A stretch of DNA of 64,000 nucleotides, taken from assembly GCA_037176885.1 (NCBI GenBank), contig JAWWNJ010000125.1, positions 62,001 to 126,000 of the forward strand, in the 5' to 3' direction. Shown in pieces: positions 10,226 through 20,935 of the stretch. The stretch's first letter is position 1. Each line of letters begins with the position of its first letter. The DNA is from Favolaschia claudopus (taxonomy: Eukaryota > Basidiomycota > Agaricomycetes > Agaricales > Mycenaceae). The translations under genes were made by a program, and so were the position numbers. The notes below the pieces were generated by a model. The model was given only the letters and a program-made list of their open reading frames with translations, was not told the DNA's origin and searched no databases.

Positions 10226-11786
10226 ATGTACGCCAGTACGACACCGATATACGGTGCCCCGCGCCCGATCCCGTCCGATGGAAGCCGCAGTCCGAATCTT
10301 TCTGCTGCTAGCCTAGGCTTCGAGGTCGAACATGTCTCGAGACCACCCTCTGCGATGGGAATGAATCGGCCTCCAGAGCCTGTGTTGGATCCCGAATTCA
10401 TGTATCGCGAACACGTATCGAAGCTGATTGGTGCGAAGTCAAGGCCGTGTAGTGTCTCGGGGAGGATCCCGCTCGATCCGTCTCATCTGGTGCTGTTCTT
10501 TCGATCCAAGGTGCGCTCCATGAAATTATTACGTCTATGTTTCTGTGATCACAATTCATATAGACCGGAATAACTCATTCTCTGGACTTCCCTATCGATA
10601 TCGACTATAACACCCCACCTGCGCTCGACGTTCTCATCGCCGCCTGCAAAAGAACGCAAACTCCAGGCTACGACACACAACTATATGAATCATTTTACTA
10701 TCCACCCAACCTCCCACTCACCCCCTCTCTCGAGATCGCCAACCATCCTATCCTCGATGCTATCCGGAAAATGCTTTTCCCAACGCTCGCCGTCGGCCAC
10801 CACCTCACCCGGCTCACCGTCCGCCGAGAGAAGCTCGACGTCCTCCTCGCAGGCAGCCGCATGCCTCCACAATTACGCGCAATGAACAACGACGGGCGCG
10901 TCGCCACGCTTTCCATCACCCTCCCCGTGCGCTTCCGCGGCGGATCCCTCGTCATTCGGGACAGCGAGGGGAGACAGGAACGGCTCGATACCGCCGCGCC
11001 CACGAGCGATTTAGAGTGGACGGCCTTCACGGGAGAGTGCGATTATGAGGTGGAGACGGTTACGAAGGGACTGAGGATGTCCATCTCTTATGCTGTTTTT
11101 GCGAAGTCGTTTGGCGCGACGACGGCGCTTACTCCGGATCCGCTTTTCACGCCGAACCAGCCTTTCCTCGATCTGTTTCCTCCTGTGTTGCAGATGTCTC
11201 GTGGTCGGAAGATCGGGTTCCTGCTCTCACATGATTATGATGTGGATCCGTCGGTTGTGTTGGCAGAGGCTTTGGTACCGCTCGTGAGTGTTGTCTTATT
11301 TTCTGTCCTGTTATGCATTTTCGCTGATCATTTTCTCCATGTACCTAGCTCCGAGGCGGCGACTCGATGCTCTACCAAGCCTTCAAACTATTCAAACTCG
11401 CACCAATGCTGCACTGGACTGCGGGAGGCTACATCTGGCCCGTCGACCGTCCCGTCGAGCTCTCCAACGACGATCCCAGCGCCGCTCAACGAGCAGCAAG
11501 CGGCTCTCCCCTCCCGCCCATACACGGCGCCTTCAGTAACTCCTCGCCGTTCGGCTACTCTCCCCACATGCCTGGTGCCCTTCCCGCGCAGACGACCGCG
11601 GATATGCTGCGTCTGCGCGTGGAGGAGAGCGGTGCGGTGCCGCTTGCGGCGGCGGAGGTGAATCTGTTGACGGATTGGCGCGCGCAGGAGAGTCCGCCTG
11701 TGGGGAAGGCGAGGGTGCATTTCGTGGAGGCGGGGTTGTTGGAGAAGTTGGTGGTGAATGTGGTGTTGGTTGCGTATGTACATTGA
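10226..11786 (+). CDS. 2OG-Fe(II)-oxygenase-like protein lacking metal ligands
   Basis: It belongs by overall pattern to the large basidiomycete family annotated as prolyl-4-hydroxylase-like. The landmarks are HSLDFPIDIDYNTPPALDVL near the N-terminus, GRVATLSITLPVRFRGGSL in the core and ECDYEVETVTKGLRMSISY at the C-terminal end of the fold. Three exons join in frame with introns near 10511-10563 and 11284-11348. Active members have HxD in the core and His in a segment like DVEHEV. Here no HxD is visible and the distal His position reads Tyr (CDYEV), so catalysis is doubtful. The frame is open upstream to at least 10037 without an ATG. I give the first in-frame ATG; the true 5' exon may have been displaced by the adjacent MITE. 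Confidence 0.6.
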
Positions 11787-11940
11787 AGCATGTAGTGTTT
11801 TCTTTCTGTTATCATGAGTGGAATTTTTTCGCATTTGAAATTGATGCTTCGGCTGGAAACAAAGGGAGACCATGATAGAGCTTATACACAGTATTCTCAA
11901 GCCCGAGTGCAGAGATAGAGTCTGCGTGAAATGCTGGCAT

Positions 11941-11961
11941 CCCGTTCGATTCGGGAACGGG
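11941..11961. repeat. B-box-like 7-bp hairpin
   Basis: CCCGTTC and GAACGGG pair around GATTCGG, and the inner part matches a tRNA T-arm/B box (GTTCGATTC). A T-run lies downstream. A diverged second copy is at 20371-20391. Confidence 0.4.
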
Positions 11962-12031
11962 TCATGCGCTCGTACCTTCGCCTCTTTCTTTTTTTGATAC
12001 ATGGCTTGCACTGTTCAATCCACAAAACCCA

Positions 12032-13607
12032 CTACCGTGACTCATAACAATAATCCAACCCACGCAGAAAACAAAATAACGCAAGGGTAAATCTTACATC
12101 CCACCCAAAAATGAGATACGTCCGAGGAGTTGGTACGCCGAAACTGCGTCTCGCCCCAGAGGTTTTGAACGCAGGAGGTTTCTTGCAGAGCGAGGCATAG
12201 ACACAGTCTCTCCATGCAGAATAGAGGAGGACGGCGAAATTGTTGCCTTCCGGACTGTGGAAGATAATCATTGCTTTGAGGAGAGAAATATCGAAAAGAG
12301 TGGAAATCATACCTCCCACTCGTCCACGGCATCGTATCCCACCACCCAAGCGGATTAACAGCGGGCGCCACAATCCCATCCCTCGTAACATGCGGGTTAC
12401 CCGTACTATCCTCCCCAGCCAGCACCTCACGAATCCCATCCGCCCAAGCAATATACGTCTCGGCGTCAAACATATCCGAAGCATGTACCACCATGCGATA
12501 CGCCACCGCAGCTAACATCGCGCTCCCCGAGATCTCGCCGAATCCATGTCCGTCTTCACCCGATACGTTGTCGAGGTCGAGGTAGTTGCGGAGCAACCCT
12601 TGATCGAGCTGCGACGCGCGCGCGCCGTCGAGAATTTCTTTGATCCAGGAGCTGAGGTCTTTGATTGCGGCGGAACACCACTCGCATTTGTCCTGTGCGA
12701 CGGGGGCTTTGAGTAAAGTAGCGAGGACGCGCGCCATACCCATTGCCGCCCAGCCGTTCCCTGTACTCCAAGCTCCTGGATCGGCGCCTTGGGGACCGAC
12801 GATGTGGCGCCAGAGGCCGTTGGTTGGGGAGGTGCCGATGGGGGAGAAGGATGTGGAGGTTGAGTTGAAGAGGAGGATTTCGCGGTAGAAGCCGCATTGG
12901 GAGTAGGCTGAGTGCAGGAGGGACAGGTCGTTGGTGTCGGCAGCGTAGTATGCGATAAATGGAGGTGCCTGGGTGGGTGACATTAGGCAAGCTTGAACTG
13001 TACCAACAGAAGTAAAGATGGAGAGGAAGACTAACCATGAACATGAAATCCGCCCTACGCGACGCATATGAGCCTTGGACGCGAAATTAATGTGGAGTAG
13101 GGACAGTGAAACTTACCAAATATTAGGGACATCAGCGCGTTGCGAAATAGCGCCATTGGCCCACCGAGGAGCCTTATTCATCAGGTAGTCGATTTCGCTT
13201 GCCGCGGCACTCGCGAAACGGGCATCGGTCTTCCCGAGTAGCACAGCGCCGACGCCAAGACTCGCCGGGTCGCCCGTAGCGCCGTCACCATCCGCCAAAC
13301 CATTAACGCCCGACCCCAGAATGATCTTCTGTTCAGCGTATACAAGAGCAGGGACGTGCGAGGAGGGTAAGTTCGAAACAGGAAACGGTGTGGGTGCGAA
13401 TACGGAGAGTAGTGGCGAGTTGAGCTCGAGGTAAGCTTGTACAGCGGTCCCAAATTCCCAAGAATGGCTTGGGAGTGATTGGGCTTGCTCTGCTACTGCG
13501 GTGATGTTGAAGCCGGGATCGAAAGGCGTTGGGGTGAAGGAGGGAGAGGAGATACTGGTCAAGATTAAGTTGAGGAGGTAGGGAAGCGTATGGTTAGCGG
13601 GTGACAT
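12032..13607 (-). CDS. Six-hairpin glycosidase-like protein (GH105/GH88-type fold)
   Basis: This probable carbohydrate-active enzyme has an (alpha/alpha)6 barrel, the fold used by unsaturated rhamnogalacturonyl hydrolases and relatives. Four exons on the minus strand join as NIW-ADFMFM-APPFIAYYAAD, then a long central exon, then TSG-SPEGNNFAVLLYSAWRDC. Diagnostic segments are ADFMFMAPPFIAYYAAD, GLWRHIVGP, WSTGNGWAAMGMARVL and the C-terminal WWDTMPWTSG. The start at 13607 (MSPANHTLPYLLNL) is the first good in-frame ATG. A signal peptide is not obvious, so a small upstream exon is possible. After the conserved end (RDCVYASLC) the frame runs on about 40 residues that look unconserved. The exact substrate cannot be deduced. 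Confidence 0.65.
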
Positions 13608-14788
13608 GACCTGCCCAGAAGGTGAACGTGAAAGCGAGGTGGGGTTGTTATCTGGATGGCACGAGGTTATATATGAGAACGAGCGTGTTGTAATGCGGGA
13701 ACTCAAGCAGTTTCATCCGGTAAGAGAACTTGATGACGGCGATTACATCCCGCGATTGAATGAAAGATAGATAGATGTCTGGTTGGAAAGGTGTTGAAAT
13801 CATTCTACAGTGAGCTCGATCTTATAATTACTTTAAGTTTTGCATCGAAAACGTACAGTCTGAGTGGCCGTTGTTCGCGGTCGCCTTTGAGGACGCTTGT
13901 ATGATTCCCTCCAAGTATCGCTGTATCTGGAAGAGAATGACGCCGACGAATGAGATTGATGGGAACTATCTGCGACTGCTGCGGAGGAGTTTTGACGCTT
14001 GGCAGAGAGAAGTTGGTTCCTTGTGCTTTTTCTGGATCAGCCCACGACGCCGCGTAGATGGAAATTTTCCCGTGAGCCAAAAAGGCCCGGACATAAGCTC
14101 CTCTGCTGCTATTCGGCGAGATAGGTACGTTACCCGCCCCTTGAAGTATTGGTGGTTACTGGTCAATGTGACTACTGGTCAACTACTGGTGGATAGTAGA
14201 TCTAGATACTTGAAGGAGCCGCACGAATTACAGGTTCGTGCCGTTCAGACGAGATCAAAAGACTCAGATCGTGATGCGGGAGAAAAGAGAAGCAGAGAGC
14301 AGTCTCGGAGCCCAAGGTGGACGGAGCAAATGCACCAGAGCAAAATTTCGTCCTCGAGGAAGCGTCAGAGGTTCGGTGTGACAGTGACCATGATGTAACG
14401 CTGTGCGAATCTGATGCGCCGGAAGGTTCCGTTCAGTGGGTTTCGCCGCCCACTGATGGCTGATGGACTTTTTTGCCTCCCACCACCAACACCAACGGCG
14501 TGGGCGGGAAACTTCGATTTTCACAGAGGCGGGCCGACGGTGTCTTCCACCCTTGACGAGAAATTACGACCAGTGGGCGGCTTCTCGTACTATATACAAG
14601 ATTGCGTGGAAAGCGGCGTCCCTTGCGACAAAAGGGACAGCTTAAGCTGAACCCATGACTTTATTCGAACGGCTGCGTCTCACATGCTCCCGCCTTCTCG
14701 AACCTCTGACGACAACGCCGCTTCCTCAGCAGCCATATAAAGCCGCAGCGGAGCGGCCCGACAACATTCGTATTCTCCTCCCCAGCAT
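13608..14788. other. Intergenic, divergent promoter region
   Basis: This lies between the minus-strand glycosidase and the plus-strand esterase. The frames at 13805-14398 on both strands have no recognisable domain. A TATA box precedes the esterase. Confidence 0.5.
14736..14741 (+). promoter_or_regulatory. TATA box of the carboxylesterase gene
   Basis: TATAAA about 48 bp upstream of the ATG at 14789, in a GC-rich setting, is well placed for a fungal core promoter. Confidence 0.5.
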
Positions 14789-16949
14789 ATGGCATTTCAT
14801 ATGCACCTCCTACAACGGCTGGTACTTCTTTGCGCACTCGTCGTAGCGGCCAGCGCTGCCTCCCAACCCCAGGTCAAACTCGACTATGCTACATACATCG
14901 GGACCCCTCTCGCTGCTGGCGTGAATCAATTCCTAGGAATGCGTTTCGCCGCTCCGCCCATCGGGTCTCTTCGCTGGCGTGCTCCCGCCGATCCGCTTCT
15001 CGAACAAGCTCCAGTTGAGGCGTTCGCGGTGCGGCGCGTTCTCTTTGCGCGAGTCTCATTAGAGTATCGAATATTCATTCGCAGCATGGACCCCTCTGCT
15101 ACAACGTCGGCGGCACATTCGACCCCACGTCGACATCTCTCTCTGAAGATTGTCTCTTCATCGACGTCTACGCGCCTTCATCGAACGTTTCGTCTTCTTC
15201 GCAACAAGCTGGAAAGCAGAACAAACTGCTCCCTGTGTGGTTTTTTATCCAAGGAGGCGGTTATCGGTCCGATTCCAATGCCAACTATAATGGTACAGGT
15301 GTAATCGTGGAATCGGGGCACAATATTGTTGTGGTGAATTTCAATTATCGGGTGAGCGAGCGTTTGTTGAGTTGGAGCTGAGATTGATCTATGACTGTTA
15401 TGAAGGTTGGAGGATTTGGCTTCCTCGCTAGCGAACGGGTGGCACGGGACGGGACGCTGAATGTTGGGCTGTTGGATCAAAGGAAAGCGTTGTTGTGGGT
15501 CAAGAAATATATTTCGAAGGTATGTCTTCCTTCTCATCATGAGGTTAGCCGACTCATTGAATGAATGATCTTTAGTTCGGTGGGGACCCCAACCACGTTG
15601 TCATTCACGGTGCTTCTGCAGGTTCGCTTTTCCTTATTTTAAATTCGTTTTCCCTTCCCTATCACTGAAACCCTAACGCCGAATCGCAGGAGGTGGTTCA
15701 GTAACACACCACCTCACCGCCTATGGTGGCAGAAACGATGGTGCGCAAATAGTCTATCGGTACCCCAATCCGAATCCACTTATATCTTCAATGCGTTCTC
15801 AGAGTTATTCGTCGGCGCCATCGGCGAATCCGTCTTCTGGCCCTGGGAACCACCCGTAGCGGACCTCGAATTCCAGTTCGACATATTTGCCGATGCTGCG
15901 GGATGCCCCGGCAGCCTCAACGGTAGTACTACAAAGGATTCAGAGGGAAGTCAAATGGCGTGTCTCCGCTTACAGAACACATCCACTCTCGTCTCTGCCA
16001 ACCAACTGCATCCCTTCGCTGGACGGATGTCGAATCCGGATTTTTATTGGACCCCCACAATTGATGGGGATTTTGTGAGGGGGGAGTTGTATGATATGTT
16101 TAGCGAGGGGAAGTTTATTCGGGTTTGTCTTTCTTTCGTCTTATCGAATCATAACTTGAACTCATAATCGTCTCGTTTGGCTCCCCCTTCTCGTCTTCGG
16201 CTCCCTTCTTACATCCAGGTCCCCCTCCTCATCGGCGACGCCAACGACGAAGGCACAAACTTCGCCTTCAACGCCTCCACCCCATCCCAGGTCACCTCTT
16301 TCATGCAAGACAACTACCCCAAGCTCACCTCCTCTGACTTGCTGCGGATTTCGACTTTGTACCCCCTGATGCCCCCCCTCCCGAGGCATGCGGCGTATTT
16401 CCCATCTGCTGCCCTCGCTTATGGGGAGGGCACGTTCACGTGTCCGAGTAACTTTGTTGCTGCGCGGATGAGTGGCGAAGGTGAATTGAAGGGTGTGTGG
16501 AATTATCGGTTTAGTGTGGTGCAGGCGGATAGGGAAGCGGCGGGGTTTGGGGTGTCGCATACGAGTGAGGTGAGTGTCGGTTTCTCCTTGCTATAATCCT
16601 TCTCAGTTCTATGCGTAATATTAATTTGGATTCCCCCCGCTTCTAGATCCCAGCAATATTCGGCCCCACATTCGTCCCGGGCGGCCTCAGCACCACATTC
16701 GCTACCACCAACGCACCGATCGTCCCAGTAGTTATGAATTATTTTATATCCTTCGTCAGGGACTTGGATCCGAATGTGCGGAGGTTGGAGGGGACGCCGG
16801 AGTGGGTGAAGTTCGATTCAGATTCAGCCATAGGAGACGGACAAAGGTTGAAATTTGTGCTGAATGACACGCATGTGGAAGGTATTGATAGTGGGGAGAA
16901 GGAACGGTGTGCGTTTTGGAATGAGGTTGGTGCGCGGATTGAGCAATGA
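14789..16949 (+). CDS. Secreted type-B carboxylesterase/lipase
   Basis: This is an alpha/beta-hydrolase of the type-B carboxylesterase family, hydrolysing ester bonds outside the cell. The N-terminus has a signal peptide (MHLLQRLVLLCALVVAASA). Then come YIGTPLAAGVNQFLGMRFA, EDCLFIDVYAP, the oxyanion-hole segment FFIQGGGY, and the nucleophile elbow GASAGGGS with the catalytic Ser. The acid is in DANDEGTNF (Glu) and the His in SHTSEIPAIFG. Eight or so exons join in frame. One intron after GGRND starts GTGCGC and restores ELFVGAIGESVFWPWE. The catalytic triad is complete and the stop is at 16947-16949. The physiological substrate is unknown. Confidence 0.88.
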
Positions 16950-17541
16950 GCAGTAGCTTCTTCATTTTGTTTTGTTTGTTTGGTATAATCAAATGTGTAT
17001 AAAATTAAATATCTCTCTCGGGGGGTTCTTCTGATGAAATCACAGCTCTAACGCGCGAGTGAGACCGGTTTGGCCGGATTTCGGTGGAACGACGCGTATC
17101 GTCCCACGTTCGTCACGTTATCACGTTACCGCGAGTCCGGAGATTTTCGGCGGCCGAATGATGCCGACAGCGCTAATGTGACTCTTCCTTTAACCACCAT
17201 CCAGGACGTGTTATGGCTTCAAGTCGCTCGATCTAGGTCATTACTACGCTAATGAGCGCTACCTTGTGGACTTGAACATTCGAGTCTGGACTCCGGAGCG
17301 GCGGTGGACCGTGGACGGCAGTGGAAGGTTCGCCGTGGTCAAATCGCGCGCTTGCCTCCAGGCTACCGATGAATCTGTCAATTTGGATTCAAACTAGGCT
17401 TTTCTCTGCGGAATCTGACCCGGTACGTGTAATGAAACGACCGCTTCAATGATTATACAAATAAGCTACAATTATTGCACAAAATTATTGTAGATTGTCG
17501 TCCAAAAGTCCAGAATACAAGCCTCAAGGTCCAGCAAACGC
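16950..17541. other. Intergenic between convergent genes
   Basis: The 3' flanks of the esterase (plus) and the FAD oxidase (minus). No gene seen. Confidence 0.5.
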
Positions 17542-19148
17542 TCACTCTGCCCGCTTCACGCAGAAAGTGTTGGGTGTGAACGTTCCGTTTGGATCAGCCA
17601 TCTTCCTCGCCCTCATCAACCTCTCATACTTCGGTCGGTCCTCATAGTACGTCTCCCACACCGAGTCGAGGTCGAACGATCCGTAAGATCCCCACAGGAC
17701 TCGCCGATCCTCCTTGCTGAAGATTCCTTGCGGTCCGATTGCCTCTGCGTCGTTCTGAGCCTCCCATGCTTCGGCCTCCGCTTTCTTCTCGGGTTTGTGG
17801 AAGTTGTCAATCGTCATGCACATTGTCGAGTCACGCCACTAGTGAAAGTTAATGTGAGTTTGGTTTCATCTCCGAAAGAAAAATCAAGTCAACGCACGCT
17901 GTAGGATGTCCCGTTGTTCGCATTCCGCGTGAACATCGAGTTCTTCCCGCCGAAACACTGCAATTGCGCCGAGAGCCACTGCCCATTCGTACTCGGCTCC
18001 ACAATCTTGTCCATCCGACCCACCACCCAATCCACCCATCCATCCTTCACCAACGTTTTCGATTTCGTCACATACGTGCGCTTCACATACGGCAGATCGA
18101 ATTCGCGCGTGTTGCGGAATATCCACTGCGAGGTCAGCTGCGACATGGGCTTTTTCTCGACTTCGCTCTGGAAGAAACATCCCGTCTTGAGCTGCTCGAA
18201 GAAGTTCATGTCGGGTTTGTCGGAGGGGCTTAAGGGGACGTATTGCGCGTAGACGATAATCATGCGCGGCCAGACGGGGTTTCCGTCGTGGCCGAAAATC
18301 TCGGGGTGTTCTTCCTTCATCTTCTCGTCCAGACCGCCGAGGAGACCCAAGATATCGAACGACGCGCTGAGGACGCTGATGCACAGATCGTAGTTGCGCG
18401 GGAAGTTTTCGTCGTCACTCATCTCCGCCAGATGCCCCAGCAGCTTGCGCAATTTCGCCGTATCGTACAGATGCACCGCCCGCAGACCCAAAGAGCCGAC
18501 ATAGTCGGAATCCCGATTTACCTCGAGCAGAAAATGCGTCAGGACGCCGAGATTGCCCGGGCTCCCGCCTAGCCAGGCATAGAACAGCTCGGGATCGCTG
18601 GCGCGCGTGATCTCCTGCTCCTCGCCGTTATGGTCGATGATTTCCAGCGTACGAATGTAGTCCCCGAACAGCCCGAAACTGCGACCAAGCTGGCCGTACC
18701 CGCCCGTCTGCGCGTGTCCGCCTACATGCACCTGCGTGCATTGCCCGTGCGGGACGAAGACGTGGTGTTTGCCGAGGTAGGCGTTGAACTCGCCGAGACT
18801 GTGGCTGACGCTGGCGCGGACGAAGCTGCGCGTGCCTTTCTCGACGTAGACGAGGTCGGCGGGGGCACGGAAGGTTGAGCGGAGGTCGAGCTGGATGTTG
18901 TTTGGGCCGGTGGAGGAGGCGCCGCTGTATTGGTGGCCGCCTGTGCGGATGGCGATGGCTTTGCCGTGGGCTTTGGCATATAAGATGACCTTCTTGATGT
19001 CGTCTTTGGTATGCGGCTGGACGATGAGACCTGGGTTCATATCGTGGTCGATTTCGTGCGTGGATGTGGCGTATTGCCATTGCCATTCGGCGTAGTCCTT
19101 TGAGGAGGGAAGGAATTGGTTTCCGCTGAGTCCTGCGATTGTGGCCAT
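17542..19148 (-). CDS. Berberine-bridge-type FAD-dependent oxidase
   Basis: This is a VAO/PCMH-family flavoprotein oxidising small alcohols, sugars or secondary metabolites with O2. Exons 19148-17898 and 17838-17542, separated by a 59-bp intron, give 515 residues. The FAD domain spans about residues 35-210 and includes RTGGHQYSGASS with the covalent-attachment His at residue 72. It also includes GQCTQVHVGGHAQTGGYG, in which Cys137 occupies the position of the second (cysteinyl) flavin link of BBE enzymes. The C-terminal BBE segment ends RKMADPNGTFTPNTFCVKRAE, the usual family terminus. A TATAAA lies about 55 bp upstream of the start. No signal peptide is obvious at the chosen ATG. Substrate unknown. 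Confidence 0.88.
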
Positions 19149-19202
19149 GTTGGGGGTTGAGGAGGAGTGAGGTTGGTGCCTTGAGAGTTTTTTGGTTCCT
19201 AA

Positions 19203-19208
19203 TTTATA
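19203..19208 (-). promoter_or_regulatory. TATA box of the FAD oxidase gene
   Basis: On the minus strand this reads TATAAA, about 55 bp upstream of the ATG at 19148. Confidence 0.45.
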
Positions 19209-20935
19209 CAGTGTTTGGAAGAATCCGATCACCCCGCCCAGGCCGTTTAGAGTCCGCCGCATTCGGGGCTTGTTGGTGCCAGACGAGCTGCTGCAAACGG
19301 AGCGTTCTATCTGTTATCCTCGGATTGACGCAAAGGTAATCGGTCTTCGCCTCCTTATATTAATTCTCCCCGTCACTGAACATTCGTTCCTAGCGTCGGC
19401 GTTGCTCCTTGCATGCATGCATTAAACCGTATTCGCACAGCAGCAGCGCTATAAATTCCAACCCGTCCTCCTCAAACATCGGGCTGACATGAATCGGCTC
19501 GGTGTGAAATGCACATGTCAGCGAAGCATAGTGGTTGTGGCGGCCGCTGCGGTGTATTCGGTGCCCTGAGCTCTCCGTACTTGGAGTAGGTCCAGAGTCT
19601 AGACTAGAGGACACTGGAATTTGGGGTGTCGCGATCATAATGGTGAGTGACTATTTGATTAGCTGGGCGGATATCGTACTGAAAATACTTACCCCGAAGT
19701 GCTGCGATGATCTTATGTGTTATCCGAAGCGCTTCCTCTGGTCGTGTGCCGATCCGCCTCAGAAGCGCACGACATGCAATCGCCGTTGATTCGGGTCGAT
19801 CTGTTCCCCGCGAAATTGTTGCTCACCGGTACCTATATTTAATTATCTCGGTGGGTGTCTCAGTTCCAACTTCCAAATTCCCTTTATTCGTTGTAAATGC
19901 GGGGAAGTGGGAAGCAAAGCATGGTAAGCTACACTTCCGCTATCATTCGTTGATTTTTCGCTTAATTTTTGGATAGTACGATTCGTTAGTCTATTAGATC
20001 TCCTCAACACCTGCGCGAGATCGAAGTTCTTGCTCGCCGCTGTCGATCGTGTGCCGCCTCAAGTCTCGATGCAACTACATTTATAGAGGGTTAGAGGATC
20101 CGGGGTAATGCGAGGATATGGATAAAGTGAGACTAGTACTGATGTTATCTTTTCTATCATTCTTGATTCTTCATCTTTCTAACGCTCAACGTTGTATTCG
20201 CAGGATGGCTCTTCGCTCGCATATCGCTGAACAGCCTAGGTTGATAAGATCAAGTAATAAGTAGTCTTTTCCATTTCAACCAACTCAAAGACCCGTTGCG
20301 CTGGGCGCGTCCACCTTTCCGTGACCCTTGCATTATGTGACATCTAAGCAAATGTGTGGCGATATGAAGTCCTGTTCGATTCGGGAGCGGGCTATTCCAC
20401 GCTTGGAGCCAAGCTTTTTTACTTTTGTTCGGGTTTAGAGTATTCAGCGGGTGGATGCAATCTGCTTGCGCATGAATCCGTCTGGGTAGTTGAGGAATCA
20501 GTTGAATATTCACGCTACATGATATTATGTACGCTGACAATGTTCAATTTGGGATCAAGGTCGTTTCGCGACTTCGCGAAATTTATTTCAGTGTTTTCTC
20601 TTGCCTCCGCCTCGAGCTCTAGCCAGCATGTGCTTCGGTGTAGTGCTGCCTTCGAGTCCAAATGACTTAGATTCTCTTTGAGTTTTTTCGGCTGGTTCGT
20701 TTTTTGAACCTCAGTGATCCGATTCATTCCGATGAGCGGAGTTCGAAATCAGTTTCTCCTCCCGTCTCCCATTGACCCGATTTCAAATCGCCCTCCATAG
20801 TGCACGACGATGCACCCAACGAATCGGCTTCAATCGTGCCTCAATCGATCTCTCACGCCGACGTCGTGATATAGCACCTATATTGCGACTTCGGAGTCCC
20901 TTTTTTCATTCCGGTACCTCGAACAAGTCCCGGCG
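19209..20935. other. Intergenic, no gene seen
   Basis: About 1.7 kb between divergent genes with only short frames. It contains the second copy of the B-box-like hairpin at 20371-20391. Confidence 0.5.
20371..20391. repeat. Second B-box-like hairpin
   Basis: CCTGTTC and GAGCGGG flank GATTCGG; it differs from the copy at 11941 by two substitutions. Again a T-run lies about 30 nt downstream. Confidence 0.35.

Noticed and set aside
13805..14398. Open frames on both strands upstream of the esterase
   Set aside because: The longest (175 codons) has no domain-like sequence, no clear splice context and overlaps an opposite frame.
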